Of a stretch of 64,000 nt of DNA, positions 17,538 through 27,894 are shown piece by piece; positions within the stretch are counted from its first letter, which is position 1; each line of letters opens with the position of its first letter. A program made the position numbers and the translations under genes. Under the pieces are notes generated by a model. That model did no database searches, was not told where the DNA came from, and worked only from the letters and a program-made list of their open reading frames with translations. Source of the DNA: Pleionea sp. CnH1-48 (GTDB lineage: Bacteria > Pseudomonadota > Gammaproteobacteria > Enterobacterales > Kangiellaceae); NCBI RefSeq assembly GCF_024124665.1, contig NZ_JAMXSB010000016.1:1-64000 (forward strand), in the 5' to 3' direction.

Positions 17538-18323
17538 TTAGCTATGTGAGCTGATTACATCGGCTAACAAGTTTTGTATGTCGTGAATATTGTGTTCATT
17601 AACCGTAAGAGCTGTTTTGGTTTCGTCCATATCAAACATAGATAGGAATAGACCGCTCATGCCTCGTGCACGGCGATCAATTTCTAACATAAGGCGCAGT
17701 TGATGCCCATCGTTAATAAATACGACTTCAACTTCGCTGACGCGTCCTGCAAACGGCCCAGAAGGCGCTTTAAACTCTAGCTCTTGCATAAAAGGAACAT
17801 GGAAGTTTTTTACTGCTTCACATTCGGCTTCTACTAAAACAAAACCTAGCTCTTCTAATGCTTGAAGTACGCTAAGTTGAAGATCATTGGGTTCAACCTG
17901 CACATAATCTTTGTCGGATTTATCCAGAGCAAACTCGATATCTAGATTGGTTTCTACCCATGTGCGGCTGCGGCCTAGTGTGAGTGGCGAGGTTTCTGGC
18001 ATAGTGATGCTAAAGGGAACTTCGCGTTCTTCATCAGGCTGAATTTCGAAAGCTTCGGGAAGATCGTAGGCAACAAGGGTTGCTGTTTCTTCTACCGTTT
18101 CAGTCTCTTCATTTCCATCTTCATCTTCCACTTCTATTTCGACCATATAGTTGCAACGGACATCCAGATCGATTTTTTGGATTTTTTGTGCGGCTTTGCC
18201 GCCTTTGATTTGAATAATACCGGAGAGTTCTCCGCCAGGATAAACGACCGAGTTATCTAAAATAGCGTCTACTTTTGCAGCACCGATGCCCACTTTTGAT
18301 AAGGCTTTCTTAAAGAATGACAT
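17538..18323 (-). CDS. Spo0M-like (arrestin-fold) protein
   Basis: The 261-residue product starts MSFFKKALSKVGIGAAKVDAI, the hallmark of the Spo0M/SpoOM sporulation-control family, followed by the paired beta-sandwich (arrestin-like) domain. The segment VYPGGELSGIIQIKGGK is typical. In Bacillus Spo0M affects sporulation and cytoskeleton-linked processes. In non-sporulating gammaproteobacteria the role is unknown. It contains an acidic insertion (EIEVEDEDGNEETETVEET, near residues 62-80). It is a single gene, transcribed toward the membrane protein gene. Confidence 0.85.
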   Translation of the reverse strand: MSFFKKALSKVGIGAAKVDAILDNSVVYPGGELSGIIQIKGGKAAQKIQKIDLDVRCNYMVEIEVEDEDGNEETETVEETATLVAYDLPEAFEIQPDEEREVPFSITMPETSPLTLGRSRTWVETNLDIEFALDKSDKDYVQVEPNDLQLSVLQALEELGFVLVEAECEAVKNFHVPFMQELEFKAPSGPFAGRVSEVEVVFINDGHQLRLMLEIDRRARGMSGLFLSMFDMDETKTALTVNEHNIHDIQNLLADVISSHS

Positions 18324-18365
18324 AAGTAATTTCCTTTTGTAGGTTTTTCATTAAACGAATAAAAG

Positions 18366-18387
18366 CGTACCAGCCGAGGCTGGTACG
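18366..18387 (-). terminator. rho-independent terminator of the S46 peptidase gene
   Basis: CGTACCAGCC (18366-18375) and GGCTGGTACG (18378-18387) form a perfect 10-bp inverted repeat. On the minus strand it is followed by CTTTTATT. It lies 11 bases past the stop of the S46 peptidase gene and before the spo0M-like gene. Confidence 0.75.
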
Positions 18388-18398
18388 AATACAACAAA

Positions 18399-20558
18399 CT
18401 ATCGAATAACGTCCATTTCTTTGATTAGGTTGTCTGCGCCATCAATGTTTTCCATTACCCATAACATATAGCGGGCATCAACATGAATAGAACGGTTAAG
18501 AGCTGGCTCATAATCCCAGTCGCCAATAATGCTCTCATAAACACCATCAAACACCAATCCAACAAGCTCAGCTTTGCCGTTAAGTGTCGGTGAGCCTGAG
18601 TTGCCACCAGTAATATCCAGAGTTCCTAAGAAGTTAACTGGAACCGAATCGATGTCTTTCATGTAGTAGTTGCCATATTGCTTACCCTCAATCAACTCAA
18701 GTTGTTTTTTGGGGGAGTCAAATGGCTTTTCACCTGTATCTTTTTGCGTAATACCTTCTAAGCGAGTGAAAGGTACTGCATACAATCCATCTTTTGGAGA
18801 GTAGCCTTTTACATTACCGTAGGTAACGCGCAATGTGCTATTTGCATCAGCGTATACTGGCTTGTTTTTGCTATTGTAGAAAGCAATCATGGCTTCCATG
18901 TATTTAGGACGTACTGCATTAATGTCGCCAGAAAGCTGTTTGCTTTCTTTCTCGGCTTTCATTCGTGCATCATAAGTCGCAATAGCAAGCTTAATGAATG
19001 GATCGTCACTTTTGTTAAAGTCTTCTACTGATTTGTTCATCCAGTCCAGACGAGTATTCTCGTCACCTAACTTAGATTTTGCATACATGGCATCAAGACG
19101 CTTGCTTAATTTTTTTGCATCTAGTTTTTTACCAATACCAAAGAATTTATCAAGATCTTTACGACGTTGTTCTTTAGGAAGCTCCGCGTAACGTGTCAAC
19201 ATGTGCTGTAATAAAGCTTTGTCTACTTTGGGTGCATAACGACGGTCCATTGCACGCATGCCTTGTTCAAAACGCTTCATATCACGTTCTTGATAACCAC
19301 GTTCGCGATCGATGTCAGCTTTTTGTTTTTCGATAGCTAGACGGTGTAGACGGTTAGCTGTTGACATCATGCGAGTAAAGCCCATGAAGTTTAAGATAGT
19401 ATCGCGCTTCGCATCTTTTTGAGCTTTGTCGATTAACTTATCCAGCTGACTGATGGCTTTGCCATATTTTTTGTTGTTTGATTTACTTTTCTTAACCCAG
19501 CCGCGCATGGCTTTTTCGCGCGCGTCTTTGCGTTGTTGCGTCGTGCCTTTGTGATAGCTTTCGATCATGCTGCCACGATTTTTCTCGTAGTTGGCCAGAC
19601 CAGCAAGTGAGCTTTCGTATTTGATGCGATCATCACTGCCTTCAGCAGAATTATCTTTAATCACCTGAATCAATTCGCCCATTAATGCTTTTGTCAGCGG
19701 GTAGTTCACCGTGAATTCATTTTGAACTTCCGTAGCCGTGCGATAGCGGTTAGTACGTCCAGGGTAACCCAGAACCATAATGTAATCTTTGTCAGCTACA
19801 CCTTTAGCGTTAACTTTTAAGTGATGTTTTGGCTCAAAAGGTACATTGTCTTTGTTGAAATCAGCTGGCTTGCCATCTTTGCCGACATAAGCTCGGTAGA
19901 AAGCATAGTCGCCCGTGTGGCGTGGCCATTGCCAGTTATCAATGTCACCGCCGTATTTTCCGATGCTGGAAGCGGGAGCATGAACCAGACGAACGTCGCG
20001 AATGGTTAACTGCTTAAACAGATAGTATTCAAGGCCACCATGGAAGTTCACAACAGAACATCGGTAATCTTTGTTCGACTCACACTCTGCAACCAAGGTT
20101 TTTGTCATTTTATCCAGAGCTTTAAAACGCTCTTCACCACCCATCTTATCGTTAACGACGCTTTTCATTTTGTCGGTTACGTTGGTGATGTTTTCGGTCA
20201 CATAAACTCGCGAGCCAGGAGCTGCAGGCAACTCTTTATCGAACGACTTTGCAAGGAAACCTTTTTCTAACAGGTTGTTACCTTCTTTTGAGTTGTACTG
20301 GATTGAACCATAGGCACAGTGATGATTCGTGACTACCAAACCCTTATCTGAAACAAACGAAGCCGTACAGCCACCCAGGCTAACAATGGCGCCCATTGGG
20401 AATCCGGTGAGATCCTGAAGATCTTTAGGGTCCAGCTCCAGACCTGCTTCTTTAAGCTTTCCGGCGATGATAGGAAGTTGATGAGGTTGCCACATACCTT
20501 CATCGGCGACGACGAGAGACGTCATACCTGCGGCAAGGAGAGTGAGTAGTTTCTTCAT
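18399..20558 (-). CDS. S46-family dipeptidyl peptidase, DPP7-type
   Basis: The 719-residue precursor has a signal peptide (about residues 1-18) and the S46 chymotrypsin-like fold: catalytic His in TNHHCAYG (H80), Asp in the WPRHTGDYAFYR segment, and Ser654 in GGNSGSPT. Eighteen residues after the Ser the protein has Gly672 (VFDGVYES). In P. gingivalis enzymes Gly here marks DPP7 (hydrophobic P1) and Arg marks DPP11 (acidic P1), so a DPP7-like specificity is inferred. It releases dipeptides from peptide N-termini in the periplasm, supporting amino-acid feeding. It is a single gene with a strong terminator. Confidence 0.93.
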   Translation of the reverse strand: MKKLLTLLAAGMTSLVVADEGMWQPHQLPIIAGKLKEAGLELDPKDLQDLTGFPMGAIVSLGGCTASFVSDKGLVVTNHHCAYGSIQYNSKEGNNLLEKGFLAKSFDKELPAAPGSRVYVTENITNVTDKMKSVVNDKMGGEERFKALDKMTKTLVAECESNKDYRCSVVNFHGGLEYYLFKQLTIRDVRLVHAPASSIGKYGGDIDNWQWPRHTGDYAFYRAYVGKDGKPADFNKDNVPFEPKHHLKVNAKGVADKDYIMVLGYPGRTNRYRTATEVQNEFTVNYPLTKALMGELIQVIKDNSAEGSDDRIKYESSLAGLANYEKNRGSMIESYHKGTTQQRKDAREKAMRGWVKKSKSNNKKYGKAISQLDKLIDKAQKDAKRDTILNFMGFTRMMSTANRLHRLAIEKQKADIDRERGYQERDMKRFEQGMRAMDRRYAPKVDKALLQHMLTRYAELPKEQRRKDLDKFFGIGKKLDAKKLSKRLDAMYAKSKLGDENTRLDWMNKSVEDFNKSDDPFIKLAIATYDARMKAEKESKQLSGDINAVRPKYMEAMIAFYNSKNKPVYADANSTLRVTYGNVKGYSPKDGLYAVPFTRLEGITQKDTGEKPFDSPKKQLELIEGKQYGNYYMKDIDSVPVNFLGTLDITGGNSGSPTLNGKAELVGLVFDGVYESIIGDWDYEPALNRSIHVDARYMLWVMENIDGADNLIKEMDVIR

Positions 20559-20914
20559 TATTATTTACCTTAGTTATTATGAGAAGGAAGCAACCAAACT
20601 CACCTGAACTGAACCTTGTCATCCATCGTTACTTTCCTAGTCGTGATAAAACCAGGTTTATTACCAAGTATTAGTAGAAGAGATAGATTTAACGGAGATT
20701 TGGCAGGTGATTGGCCTAATTTCCCAGAGATACGAGTATCGGCAGCCATCTTACCTATTATGACCGCAGGTTTGAATAGCCAGCAAGGGGGAACTTGCTC
20801 TAGTTATTAACAAAATGTTTACGTAATTAATGAGGTAGCAGTGAATGCTCTTTTTGTATGATATTTGAACTGATTTGTTGTGTTTGGAAGGCTGGTTAGA
20901 ACGATATTCCACTA
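20559..20914. other. intergenic region, no gene seen
   Basis: This stretch lies between the start of the S46 gene and the terminator of the leucine catabolic operon. It must hold the S46 promoter. A plus-strand frame at 20616-20810 has no RBS and no recognisable product. I see no RNA gene or repeat. Confidence 0.45.
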
Positions 20915-20940
20915 AAAAGGCGAGTTAAAACTCGCCTTTT
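20915..20940 (-). terminator. terminator of the leucine catabolic operon
   Basis: AAAAGGCGAG (20915-20924) pairs perfectly with CTCGCCTTTT (20931-20940) around a 6-base loop. It lies about 25 bases past the stop of the last gene of the operon. Confidence 0.8.
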
Positions 20941-20965
20941 AAAGTCGAAATGCTATTCATGCTGT

Positions 20966-21625
20966 TTATGCAAAAGTCATTTCTGGTACGTCACCTTCAA
21001 CCACTAAATCGCCTTCTGTTTTCTGTTTGATTTCTTCAACAGAAACACCCGGAGCACGTTCAATAAGGTGAAAGCGTCCGTCACGAATTTCCATAACGGC
21101 CAGGTCGGTAACGATTTTCTTGATGCAGTTAACGCCAGTTAGCGGAAGGCTGCATTGCTTTAATAACTTGGAGTTACCTTTTTTATCGGCGTGAGTCATG
21201 GTTACAACAATATTCTGTGCGCCTGCAACCAGATCCATTGCACCACCCATGCCTTTAACCAGCTTGCCAGGAATCATCCAGGAAGCGATGTTGCCATTTT
21301 GGTCAACTTCGAAAGCACCCAGTACAGTCAAGTCCACGTGACCACCACGGATCATGGCGAAGCTTTCTGCTGAGTTAAAAATCGCAGCGCCTGTTGCAGC
21401 GGTAACGGTTTCTTTACCCGCGTTGATCATGTCGGCATCCACTTGATCTTCGGTCGGGTAGGGGCCCATACCTAACAAGCCGTTTTCGGATTGCAACATG
21501 ACTTCCATACCTTCTGGTACGTAGTTGGCTACCAAGGTAGGAATACCAATGCCTAGGTTTACGTAGTAACCATCTTGCAACTCTTGCGCAACGCGCATAG
21601 CAATTTGTTCACGAGTCAGTCCCAT
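20966..21625 (-). CDS. scoB: 3-oxoacid CoA-transferase subunit B
   Basis: The 219-residue product is the B subunit of succinyl-CoA:3-ketoacid CoA-transferase. The catalytic Glu is E47 in QSENGLLGMG, which forms the glutamyl-CoA thioester. The sequence GGHVDLTVLGAFEVD is typical. With subunit A it activates acetoacetate, the end product of leucine breakdown, to acetoacetyl-CoA. It is the last gene of the liu operon, 15 bases after scoA, with its own RBS (AGGAGA). Succinyl-CoA as donor is assumed from family and context. Confidence 0.93.
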   Translation of the reverse strand: MGLTREQIAMRVAQELQDGYYVNLGIGIPTLVANYVPEGMEVMLQSENGLLGMGPYPTEDQVDADMINAGKETVTAATGAAIFNSAESFAMIRGGHVDLTVLGAFEVDQNGNIASWMIPGKLVKGMGGAMDLVAGAQNIVVTMTHADKKGNSKLLKQCSLPLTGVNCIKKIVTDLAVMEIRDGRFHLIERAPGVSVEEIKQKTEGDLVVEGDVPEMTFA

Positions 21626-21640
21626 GATTTTCTCCTGAGC

Positions 21641-22339
21641 TTATTTGCTTAAAGTGAGTCGCTCGATACGCTTTTCGAACGTACCTTGAATCACACGGTT
21701 AACGTAAATACCTGGAGTATGAATTTCTGTTGGATTCAATTCTCCGGGCTCGACAATTTCTTCGGCTTCTACAACGGTAATTTTTCCTGCAGTAGCGGCC
21801 ATTGGATTAAAGTTCATCGCAGTGTCACGATAAATGCAGTTGCCGTAGCGATCAGCTTTCCAGGCTCTGACGATGGCGAATTCACCCGTAATGGATTCTT
21901 CCAGTACATAAGGACGGCCATCAAATTCGCGAGTCTCTTTGCCTTCGGCAACAGGAGTACCATAACCTGTTGCGGTAAAGAATGCGGGAATACCAGCACC
22001 GCCAGCACGCATTTTCTCGGCCAGAGTACCTTGAGGTGTTAATTCAACTTCTAATTCCCCTGCCAGATATTGACGTTCAAACTCTGCGTTTTCACCTACA
22101 TAAGATGAGATCATTTTTTTGATTTGTTTGCCTTGCAACAAAATACCCAAACCAAAATCATCAACACCACAGTTGTTTGAAACGAAGGTTAAGTCTTTTG
22201 TACCCATGGTTTTTATCTGGGCAATTAAACCTTCAGGAATACCACATAATCCGAAGCCACCGGCGATAACGGTCATACCGTCTTCGAGTCCGGCCATCGC
22301 TTCTTCATAGGTTTTAACGACTTTGTCAAAACCAGCCAT
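21641..22339 (-). CDS. scoA: 3-oxoacid CoA-transferase subunit A
   Basis: The 232-residue product is the A subunit: the CoA-binding glycine loop [13 protein letters not shown] sits near residue 27, and [12 protein letters not shown] and [13 protein letters not shown] follow. It pairs with the downstream subunit B to move CoA onto acetoacetate. It is 108 bases after HMG-CoA lyase, a spacer that contains two hairpins, so expression may be partly uncoupled from the upstream genes. AAGGAG is present before the ATG. Confidence 0.93.
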   Translation of the reverse strand: MAGFDKVVKTYEEAMAGLEDGMTVIAGGFGLCGIPEGLIAQIKTMGTKDLTFVSNNCGVDDFGLGILLQGKQIKKMISSYVGENAEFERQYLAGELEVELTPQGTLAEKMRAGGAGIPAFFTATGYGTPVAEGKETREFDGRPYVLEESITGEFAIVRAWKADRYGNCIYRDTAMNFNPMAATAGKITVVEAEEIVEPGELNPTEIHTPGIYVNRVIQGTFEKRIERLTLSK

Positions 22340-22369
22340 AGGAGCTCCTTGTATAGTTCATTTTATAGC

Positions 22370-22428
22370 GGGACAGTGGTGATACTGTCCCTGTTGTCTA
22401 GTGAAGCTTCTTTGTTAAAAAAGAAGCT
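22370..22428 (-). promoter_or_regulatory. two hairpins in the liuE-scoA spacer
   Basis: GGGACAGT (22370-22377) pairs with ACTGTCCC (22384-22391), and AGCTTCTTT (22405-22413) pairs with AAAGAAGCT (22420-22428). Read on the minus strand they follow the HMG-CoA lyase stop and precede scoA. They could be an intra-operon attenuator, RNA processing sites or 3'-end stabilisers; neither is followed by a strong U-run. Confidence 0.4.
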
Positions 22429-22447
22429 CAAAAATTATTTTGGTGAT

Positions 22448-23353
22448 TTATGAGCACTGGCTTTTGAGTGCTACTGCCACTTTGGATACGGGTTCGCGTT
22501 CAAGGTGTTGTGAAATAAAACGCCCAACGGCGGCCAGCTTATCCAAATCAACACCCGTATGAATGCCCATACCTTGCAGCATATAAACAACGTCTTCAGT
22601 AGCCAGATTGCCCGACGCGCCCTTAGCATACGGACAACCGCCTAAGCCTGCAACAGAACTGTCAAGGGTGCTTATTCCTATTTGTAAGCAGGCGAGGATA
22701 TTGCTTAAGGCTTGACCATAAGTGTCATGGAAGTGAACGGCTAATGCTTCCATTGGCACTTTCTCGGCAACGGCTTTTACCATGGCTTGAGCTTTAAGTG
22801 GTGTCCCGACACCAATGGTGTCGCCGAGCGAAATTTCGTAACAGCCCATGCGATAAAGTTTATCGGCCACATCGGCTACTTTCTCTGGCGCAATCTCGCC
22901 TTCATAAGGACAACCCAAGACGCAAGACACATAACCACGTACTTTGATGCCGTTAGCTTTGGCGGCTTCCATTAATGGCGCAAAACGTTCCAGACTTTCA
23001 TCAATGGAGCAGTTAATGTTTTTCTGTGAAAAACTTTCTGAAGCTGCTGCGAAGACGGCGACTTCTTTTGCTTCTGCTGCCAGAGCGCCTTCAAAGCCAC
23101 GCATGTTGGGCGTTAACACGGGATAGTTAACGCCTTCTTTGCGAGTGATTGACTGCATGACGTCGGTGTTGTCACCCATTTGAGGCACCCATTTGGGCGA
23201 GACAAAGCTGGTGGCTTCAACTACCGAAAGGCCTGTTTCTGATAGACGGTTAATTAACTCGACTTTAACGTCAGTAGGAATGGTTTGCTTTTCATTTTGC
23301 AAACCATCACGTGGGCCTACCTCAACAATTTTTACCTTGTCTGGATAATTCAT
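22448..23353 (-). CDS. liuE: hydroxymethylglutaryl-CoA lyase
   Basis: The 301-residue TIM-barrel enzyme cleaves 3-hydroxy-3-methylglutaryl-CoA into acetyl-CoA and acetoacetate, the last step of leucine degradation. Evidence: [11 protein letters not shown] near residue 11, the metal-binding HFHDTYGQA segment, and the signature [14 protein letters not shown] with the catalytic Cys. It starts 3 bases after the stop of the carboxylase alpha subunit gene, so the two are translationally close. Confidence 0.96.
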   Translation of the reverse strand: MNYPDKVKIVEVGPRDGLQNEKQTIPTDVKVELINRLSETGLSVVEATSFVSPKWVPQMGDNTDVMQSITRKEGVNYPVLTPNMRGFEGALAAEAKEVAVFAAASESFSQKNINCSIDESLERFAPLMEAAKANGIKVRGYVSCVLGCPYEGEIAPEKVADVADKLYRMGCYEISLGDTIGVGTPLKAQAMVKAVAEKVPMEALAVHFHDTYGQALSNILACLQIGISTLDSSVAGLGGCPYAKGASGNLATEDVVYMLQGMGIHTGVDLDKLAAVGRFISQHLEREPVSKVAVALKSQCS

Positions 23354-23356
23354 GGG

Positions 23357-25363
23357 TTAGTCCTTCGACTCTGCTTCGAACACAACCAGCTCGGCGCTGT
23401 CACCCACCAGATCGCCTTCGTTATAAAGTACTTCTGATACAATGCCATCGGCAGGTGCTTTGATGGTGTGTTCCATTTTCATGGCTTCCATCACTAATAG
23501 TGGTTGGCCACTTTCAACTTTATCACCCGCGTTAACCATCACCGAAATGATGGTACCTGGCATCGGTGCCGTTAGGTTTGCTGCACCTTGATCATCATCG
23601 TCGCTTAGTCCTTCCTGCTTAACAGAAAGAGCAAACTCTTTTCCGCTGATAAAGATATTCAGATCATGGCCTGACTCGATAACACTGGATTTAAACTGGC
23701 GGCCATTAAAATTAATGCTGACTTCTTTATCATTCATGGAGCCGTTAACAGACCACTCACCGCTTTCTAGTTCGATCAAGAAATCAGGACTACGGAAGTG
23801 AACCACTACGGGATACTCCACCAATGAGTCTTTATCAACAAAGGTAACGTGATGGTGATTGTCTTCGTTTAAGCGCCAGCCCTGAGTGCTGTCCCAAGGT
23901 GAGAAAGGATCCGCATTATCAGCAACAAACTGATCGCCACGATCTTTTTGTTGCAGCATGGTGTACAAAGCGGCAACCGCTAACAATTCATCGCTGATGG
24001 AAGCTTTTTCTGGGAACAGTTCTTCTTGATAACGGCTGATAAAATTGGTATCGAGATCCGCTTCATTGAAACCATCGTGAGCGGCTAGTTGACTTAAAAA
24101 TTCCAAGTTGGTTTTCAGGCCAACAATTTGATAGTCAGCTAATGCTCCTCGCAAACGCGCTAAGGCTGCATCACGGTCATGATCCCAAACGATGAGCTTG
24201 GCAATCATAGGATCATAGTGAACAGAAACTTCGTCACCTTGGCGGATGCCAGTATCAATGCGCACATGATCATTAGTGTTTGGTGTTGCCAAATGGTTCA
24301 GACGACCAGTTGCTGGCAAGAAATCTTGATCAGGATCTTCTGCATAAATACGCGCTTCAAATGCGTGACCATTAATGGTTAGCTGATCTTGAGAGCAGGG
24401 CAGAGGTTGGCCGCTGGCGACACGAAGCTGCCATTCCACCAAGTCTTGTCCCGTGATTTTTTCGGTAACGGGATGTTCAACCTGAAGGCGGGTATTCATT
24501 TCCATAAAGTAGAATGAGCCGTCTTCATCAAACAGAAATTCTACGGTACCAGCACCTACATAACCGATGGCTTTAGCGGCTTTAACTGCAACATCACCCA
24601 TTGCAGAGCGTTGTTCTGGTGTTAAGCCAGGAGCCGGAGCTTCTTCGATAACTTTTTGGTGGCGTCGTTGTACGGAACAGTCGCGCTCAAAAAGATGTAA
24701 TGCATTGCCATGAGTATCGGCAAACATTTGAATTTCTACGTGGCGAGGTTTAGTCAGGTATTTTTCGACCAGTACTTTGTCATCGCCAAAGGATGCGAGT
24801 GCTTCACGTTTACATGAGGCTAATGAATCCGCAAACTCGTCGTTGTTCCAAACAACGCGCATCCCTTTACCACCACCGCCGGCGGTTGCTTTGATCAAAA
24901 CCGGATAGCCGATGCTGAATGCTTGTGCTTGTAAGTAATCGGCATCCTGATTTTCGCCATGATAGCCAGCAACCAAAGGTACGCCGGCTTCTTGCATGAT
25001 TTCTTTTGCCGCACTCTTAGAGCCCATTGCATCAATGGCCGTCGCAGGCGGACCAATAAATTGAATATCTGCTGCTTCGCAGGCACGAGAAAAGTCTGCG
25101 TTTTCTGAAAGAAAACCATAGCCGGGATGAATCGCTTGTGCGCCCGACTTTTTGGCTATCTCTAAAATTAAGTCGCCTTTCAAATAGCTTTCTTTTGCCG
25201 GAGCAGGACCAAGCAACCAGGCTTCATCTGCCATCGCTACATGGCGAGCGTTTTTGTCGGCTTCAGAATAAACGGCAACACTCTTGATGCCCATTCGTTT
25301 GGCCGTCTCGATAACGCGGCAGGCAATTTCGCCACGATTCGCAATAAGAATTTTTTCGAACAT
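23357..25363 (-). CDS. liuD: methylcrotonyl-CoA carboxylase, biotin-carrying alpha subunit
   Basis: The 668-residue product carries a biotin carboxylase domain (about 1-450, beginning FEKILIANRGEIACRVI, with the ATP loop GGGGKGMR), a middle BT region, and a C-terminal biotinyl domain with the biotinylated Lys in EAMKMEHT. It carboxylates biotin and, with the beta subunit, converts 3-methylcrotonyl-CoA to 3-methylglutaconyl-CoA. Domain order and length fit 3-methylcrotonyl- (or geranyl-) CoA carboxylase; the liu context favours the former. It is 14 bases downstream of the hydratase gene. Confidence 0.95.
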   Translation of the reverse strand: MFEKILIANRGEIACRVIETAKRMGIKSVAVYSEADKNARHVAMADEAWLLGPAPAKESYLKGDLILEIAKKSGAQAIHPGYGFLSENADFSRACEAADIQFIGPPATAIDAMGSKSAAKEIMQEAGVPLVAGYHGENQDADYLQAQAFSIGYPVLIKATAGGGGKGMRVVWNNDEFADSLASCKREALASFGDDKVLVEKYLTKPRHVEIQMFADTHGNALHLFERDCSVQRRHQKVIEEAPAPGLTPEQRSAMGDVAVKAAKAIGYVGAGTVEFLFDEDGSFYFMEMNTRLQVEHPVTEKITGQDLVEWQLRVASGQPLPCSQDQLTINGHAFEARIYAEDPDQDFLPATGRLNHLATPNTNDHVRIDTGIRQGDEVSVHYDPMIAKLIVWDHDRDAALARLRGALADYQIVGLKTNLEFLSQLAAHDGFNEADLDTNFISRYQEELFPEKASISDELLAVAALYTMLQQKDRGDQFVADNADPFSPWDSTQGWRLNEDNHHHVTFVDKDSLVEYPVVVHFRSPDFLIELESGEWSVNGSMNDKEVSINFNGRQFKSSVIESGHDLNIFISGKEFALSVKQEGLSDDDDQGAANLTAPMPGTIISVMVNAGDKVESGQPLLVMEAMKMEHTIKAPADGIVSEVLYNEGDLVGDSAELVVFEAESKD

Positions 25364-25377
25364 TATTTAAAATCCTG

Positions 25378-26208
25378 TTATTTGAGCCAGTTGGGCTTAC
25401 GTTTTTCTAAAAACGCAGTCACACCTTCACGTCCTTCAGCAGAAGCACGAATGTCGGCGATGCGTTGAGCTGTTTCGCGAATCAGCTCTTCACCCATGCC
25501 CAGCTCAGTGACCACTTCGATCAATAGCTTTGCAGCTTTAATGGCTTCGGGGCCGTTACTCAAGATGTTTTTAATAAAGTCATTGGCATAGTTTTCTAAC
25601 TCATCGGCCGCAACAACTTCGTGTACCAGACCCATTTGATGGGCACGTTGTGCGTCAAAGCGCTCGGCGGTTACAAAGTAACGGTTGGCCTGACGCTTAC
25701 CAATAGCTTCGATGACATAAGGACTGATCACAGAAGGTATCAACCCCAACTTTACTTCTGACAAACTAAACAAGGCTTTTTCGCTCGCAATAACCATGTC
25801 ACAACAGGCGACCAGGCCAACACCACCACCAAAAGCTGCACCTTGAACGATACCTAAGGTCGGCTTATAAGAGGTATGCAAGCTTTGCATGAGTGTTGCC
25901 AATGCAAGTGAGTCCTGATAATTCTCATCCCAACTGTAGTCGGCCATGCGACGCATCCAATTGAGATCGGCACCTGCCGAAAAGCTCTTGCCATTAGAGC
26001 GCAAGACAATCAGTCGAACACGAGGATCTTCATCAACTTGTTTTAAGGCGTCAGTTAAGTCGCTAATCAGATTGTCATCAAACGCATTATGAACTTCGGG
26101 ACGATTTAACGTGATGATACCTGCGCCCGCTTCGGTAACTTCTAACAGTAGTGGTTTTTCCGCAGCTGGTTGTGTCTCATTTGTTGGTGTTTTTGTTTCA
26201 TTCGACAT
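25378..26208 (-). CDS. liuC: methylglutaconyl-CoA hydratase
   Basis: The 276-residue crotonase-fold enzyme hydrates 3-methylglutaconyl-CoA to HMG-CoA. Oxyanion-hole motifs are SAGADLNWM and QGAAFGGGVGLVACCD. The hydratase assignment over other crotonases comes from its position between the two carboxylase subunits. A hydrophilic N-terminal extension of about 18 residues (Thr/Pro/Glu-rich) precedes the fold. The gene is 21 bases after liuB. Confidence 0.92.
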   Translation of the reverse strand: MSNETKTPTNETQPAAEKPLLLEVTEAGAGIITLNRPEVHNAFDDNLISDLTDALKQVDEDPRVRLIVLRSNGKSFSAGADLNWMRRMADYSWDENYQDSLALATLMQSLHTSYKPTLGIVQGAAFGGGVGLVACCDMVIASEKALFSLSEVKLGLIPSVISPYVIEAIGKRQANRYFVTAERFDAQRAHQMGLVHEVVAADELENYANDFIKNILSNGPEAIKAAKLLIEVVTELGMGEELIRETAQRIADIRASAEGREGVTAFLEKRKPNWLK

Positions 26209-26229
26209 TAGTTGATTCCTTGTAATGGA

Positions 26230-27837
26230 TTACATGCGGAAAACGCCAAAGCGAGTTTCTTCTTTCGGCGCATTTAACGTTGCTGACAAACTTAATCCCA
26301 AAACCATACGCGTATCGGCAGGATCGATGATGCCATCATCCCACAAACGAGCACTGGCATAGTAAGGATGCCCTTGAGTTTCGTATTGATCTCTGATGGG
26401 TGCTTTGAATGCTTCTTCGTCTTCGCTCGACCACTCAACGCCTTTGCGATCAAAGTTATCGCGTTTAACCTGGGCCAATACGTTGGCAGCCTGATCACCA
26501 CCCATTACTGAAATACGAGCATTGGGCCACATCCACATAAAGCGAGGGTTGTAAGCGCGACCACACATACCATAGTTACCTGCGCCGAAGCTGCCACCGA
26601 CAACAACGGTAAATTTAGGCACTTTGGCACAAGCAACGGCGGTTACCATCTTAGCGCCGTTTTTCGCAATACCGCTGTTTTCATATTTGCGGCCAACCAT
26701 AAAGCCAGTAATGTTTTGTAAAAACACCAACGGAATATTACGTTGGGTACAGAGTTCGATGAAGTGTGCGCCTTTTAGGGCTGATTCACTAAACAGAATA
26801 CCGTTATTAGCAATGATGCCGACGGGGTAGCCCCAGATGCGAGCGAAGCCACAGATAAGCGTGTTGCCGTAGAGTGGTTTAAATTCGTCGAGTTCGGAGT
26901 TATCAACCACTCGAGCAATGACTTCTCTGATATCGAAAGGTTTGCGAGAATCATGAGGTATTACACCATACAATTCTTCTGCGGCGTACTGAGGTTCTTG
27001 CGGTGGTTTAATCGGCCAGTTAGGCGATTTTTTGTGGTTCAGGTTCGATACAATCTGACGACAAATTTTTAACGCATGCTCGTCATTATTGGCATAGTGA
27101 TCGGTTACGCCCGATGTTTTACAGTGAACATCGGCACCACCTAAATCTTCTGCACTAACGACTTCACCTGTTGCTGCTTTTACTAGTGGCGGACCACCTA
27201 AGAAGATAGTGCCTTGCTCTTTAACGATAATGCTTTCGTCTGCCATGGCTGGAACGTAAGCTCCACCGGCAGTACAGCTTCCCATCACCACGGCAATTTG
27301 CGGGATGCCTTTGGCTGACATGTTCGCTTGGTTATAAAAAATGCGACCAAAGTGTTCTTTGTCTGGGAAAACCTGATCTTGTTGCGGTAGGTTAGCACCA
27401 CCAGAATCAACCAGATAAATACAGGGTAGATGATTCTGCTCGGCAATTTCTTGCGCGCGTAGATGTTTTTTAACTGTCTCAGGAAAGTAGGTGCCACCTT
27501 TTACTGTTGCATCGTTGGCAACAATCATACACTCGACACCACTGACACGACCAATACCAGTAATCATTCCGGCGGCAGGTACTTGATTGTCATACATGTC
27601 GTAAGCGGCAAATTGAGACAGTTCCAAAAAGGGAGAACCGACATCCAATAATTTGCGTACACGATCACGAGGCAATAGTTTGCCTCGGCTTAAATGTTTT
27701 TGATTTCGTTCTTCACCACCACCTTGTGCAATCAAGGCCATTTTGTCACGCAGATCATCGACAAGCGTTGTCATTTGTTCTGCATTGGCTTTGAATTCCG
27801 CACTACGGGGATTTATCGTTGATTTTATGACGGACAT
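26230..27837 (-). CDS. liuB: methylcrotonyl-CoA carboxylase, beta subunit (carboxyltransferase)
   Basis: The 535-residue product is an acyl-CoA carboxyltransferase. [48 protein letters not shown] and the C-terminal [16 protein letters not shown] are characteristic of MCC beta subunits. It transfers the carboxyl group from biotin on the alpha subunit to 3-methylcrotonyl-CoA. A hairpin precedes it in the operon (27863-27883). Confidence 0.95.
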   Translation of the reverse strand: MSVIKSTINPRSAEFKANAEQMTTLVDDLRDKMALIAQGGGEERNQKHLSRGKLLPRDRVRKLLDVGSPFLELSQFAAYDMYDNQVPAAGMITGIGRVSGVECMIVANDATVKGGTYFPETVKKHLRAQEIAEQNHLPCIYLVDSGGANLPQQDQVFPDKEHFGRIFYNQANMSAKGIPQIAVVMGSCTAGGAYVPAMADESIIVKEQGTIFLGGPPLVKAATGEVVSAEDLGGADVHCKTSGVTDHYANNDEHALKICRQIVSNLNHKKSPNWPIKPPQEPQYAAEELYGVIPHDSRKPFDIREVIARVVDNSELDEFKPLYGNTLICGFARIWGYPVGIIANNGILFSESALKGAHFIELCTQRNIPLVFLQNITGFMVGRKYENSGIAKNGAKMVTAVACAKVPKFTVVVGGSFGAGNYGMCGRAYNPRFMWMWPNARISVMGGDQAANVLAQVKRDNFDRKGVEWSSEDEEAFKAPIRDQYETQGHPYYASARLWDDGIIDPADTRMVLGLSLSATLNAPKEETRFGVFRM

Positions 27838-27862
27838 GTTTGTTTCCCGTGTTTCTAAAAAG

Positions 27863-27883
27863 ACAGAGGCGCGAAGCCTCTGT
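27863..27883 (-). terminator. hairpin between the second acyl-CoA dehydrogenase and liuB
   Basis: ACAGAGGC (27863-27870) pairs perfectly with GCCTCTGT (27876-27883) around GCGAA. On the minus strand it is followed by CTTTTTAG, so it may act as a partial terminator or as a 3'-end stabiliser inside the operon. Confidence 0.5.
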
Positions 27884-27894
27884 TGTTTTATTTT

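Noticed and set aside
20616-20810. 64-codon plus-strand frame upstream of the S46 gene
   Set aside because: No RBS, no recognisable domain and placed in the promoter gap.
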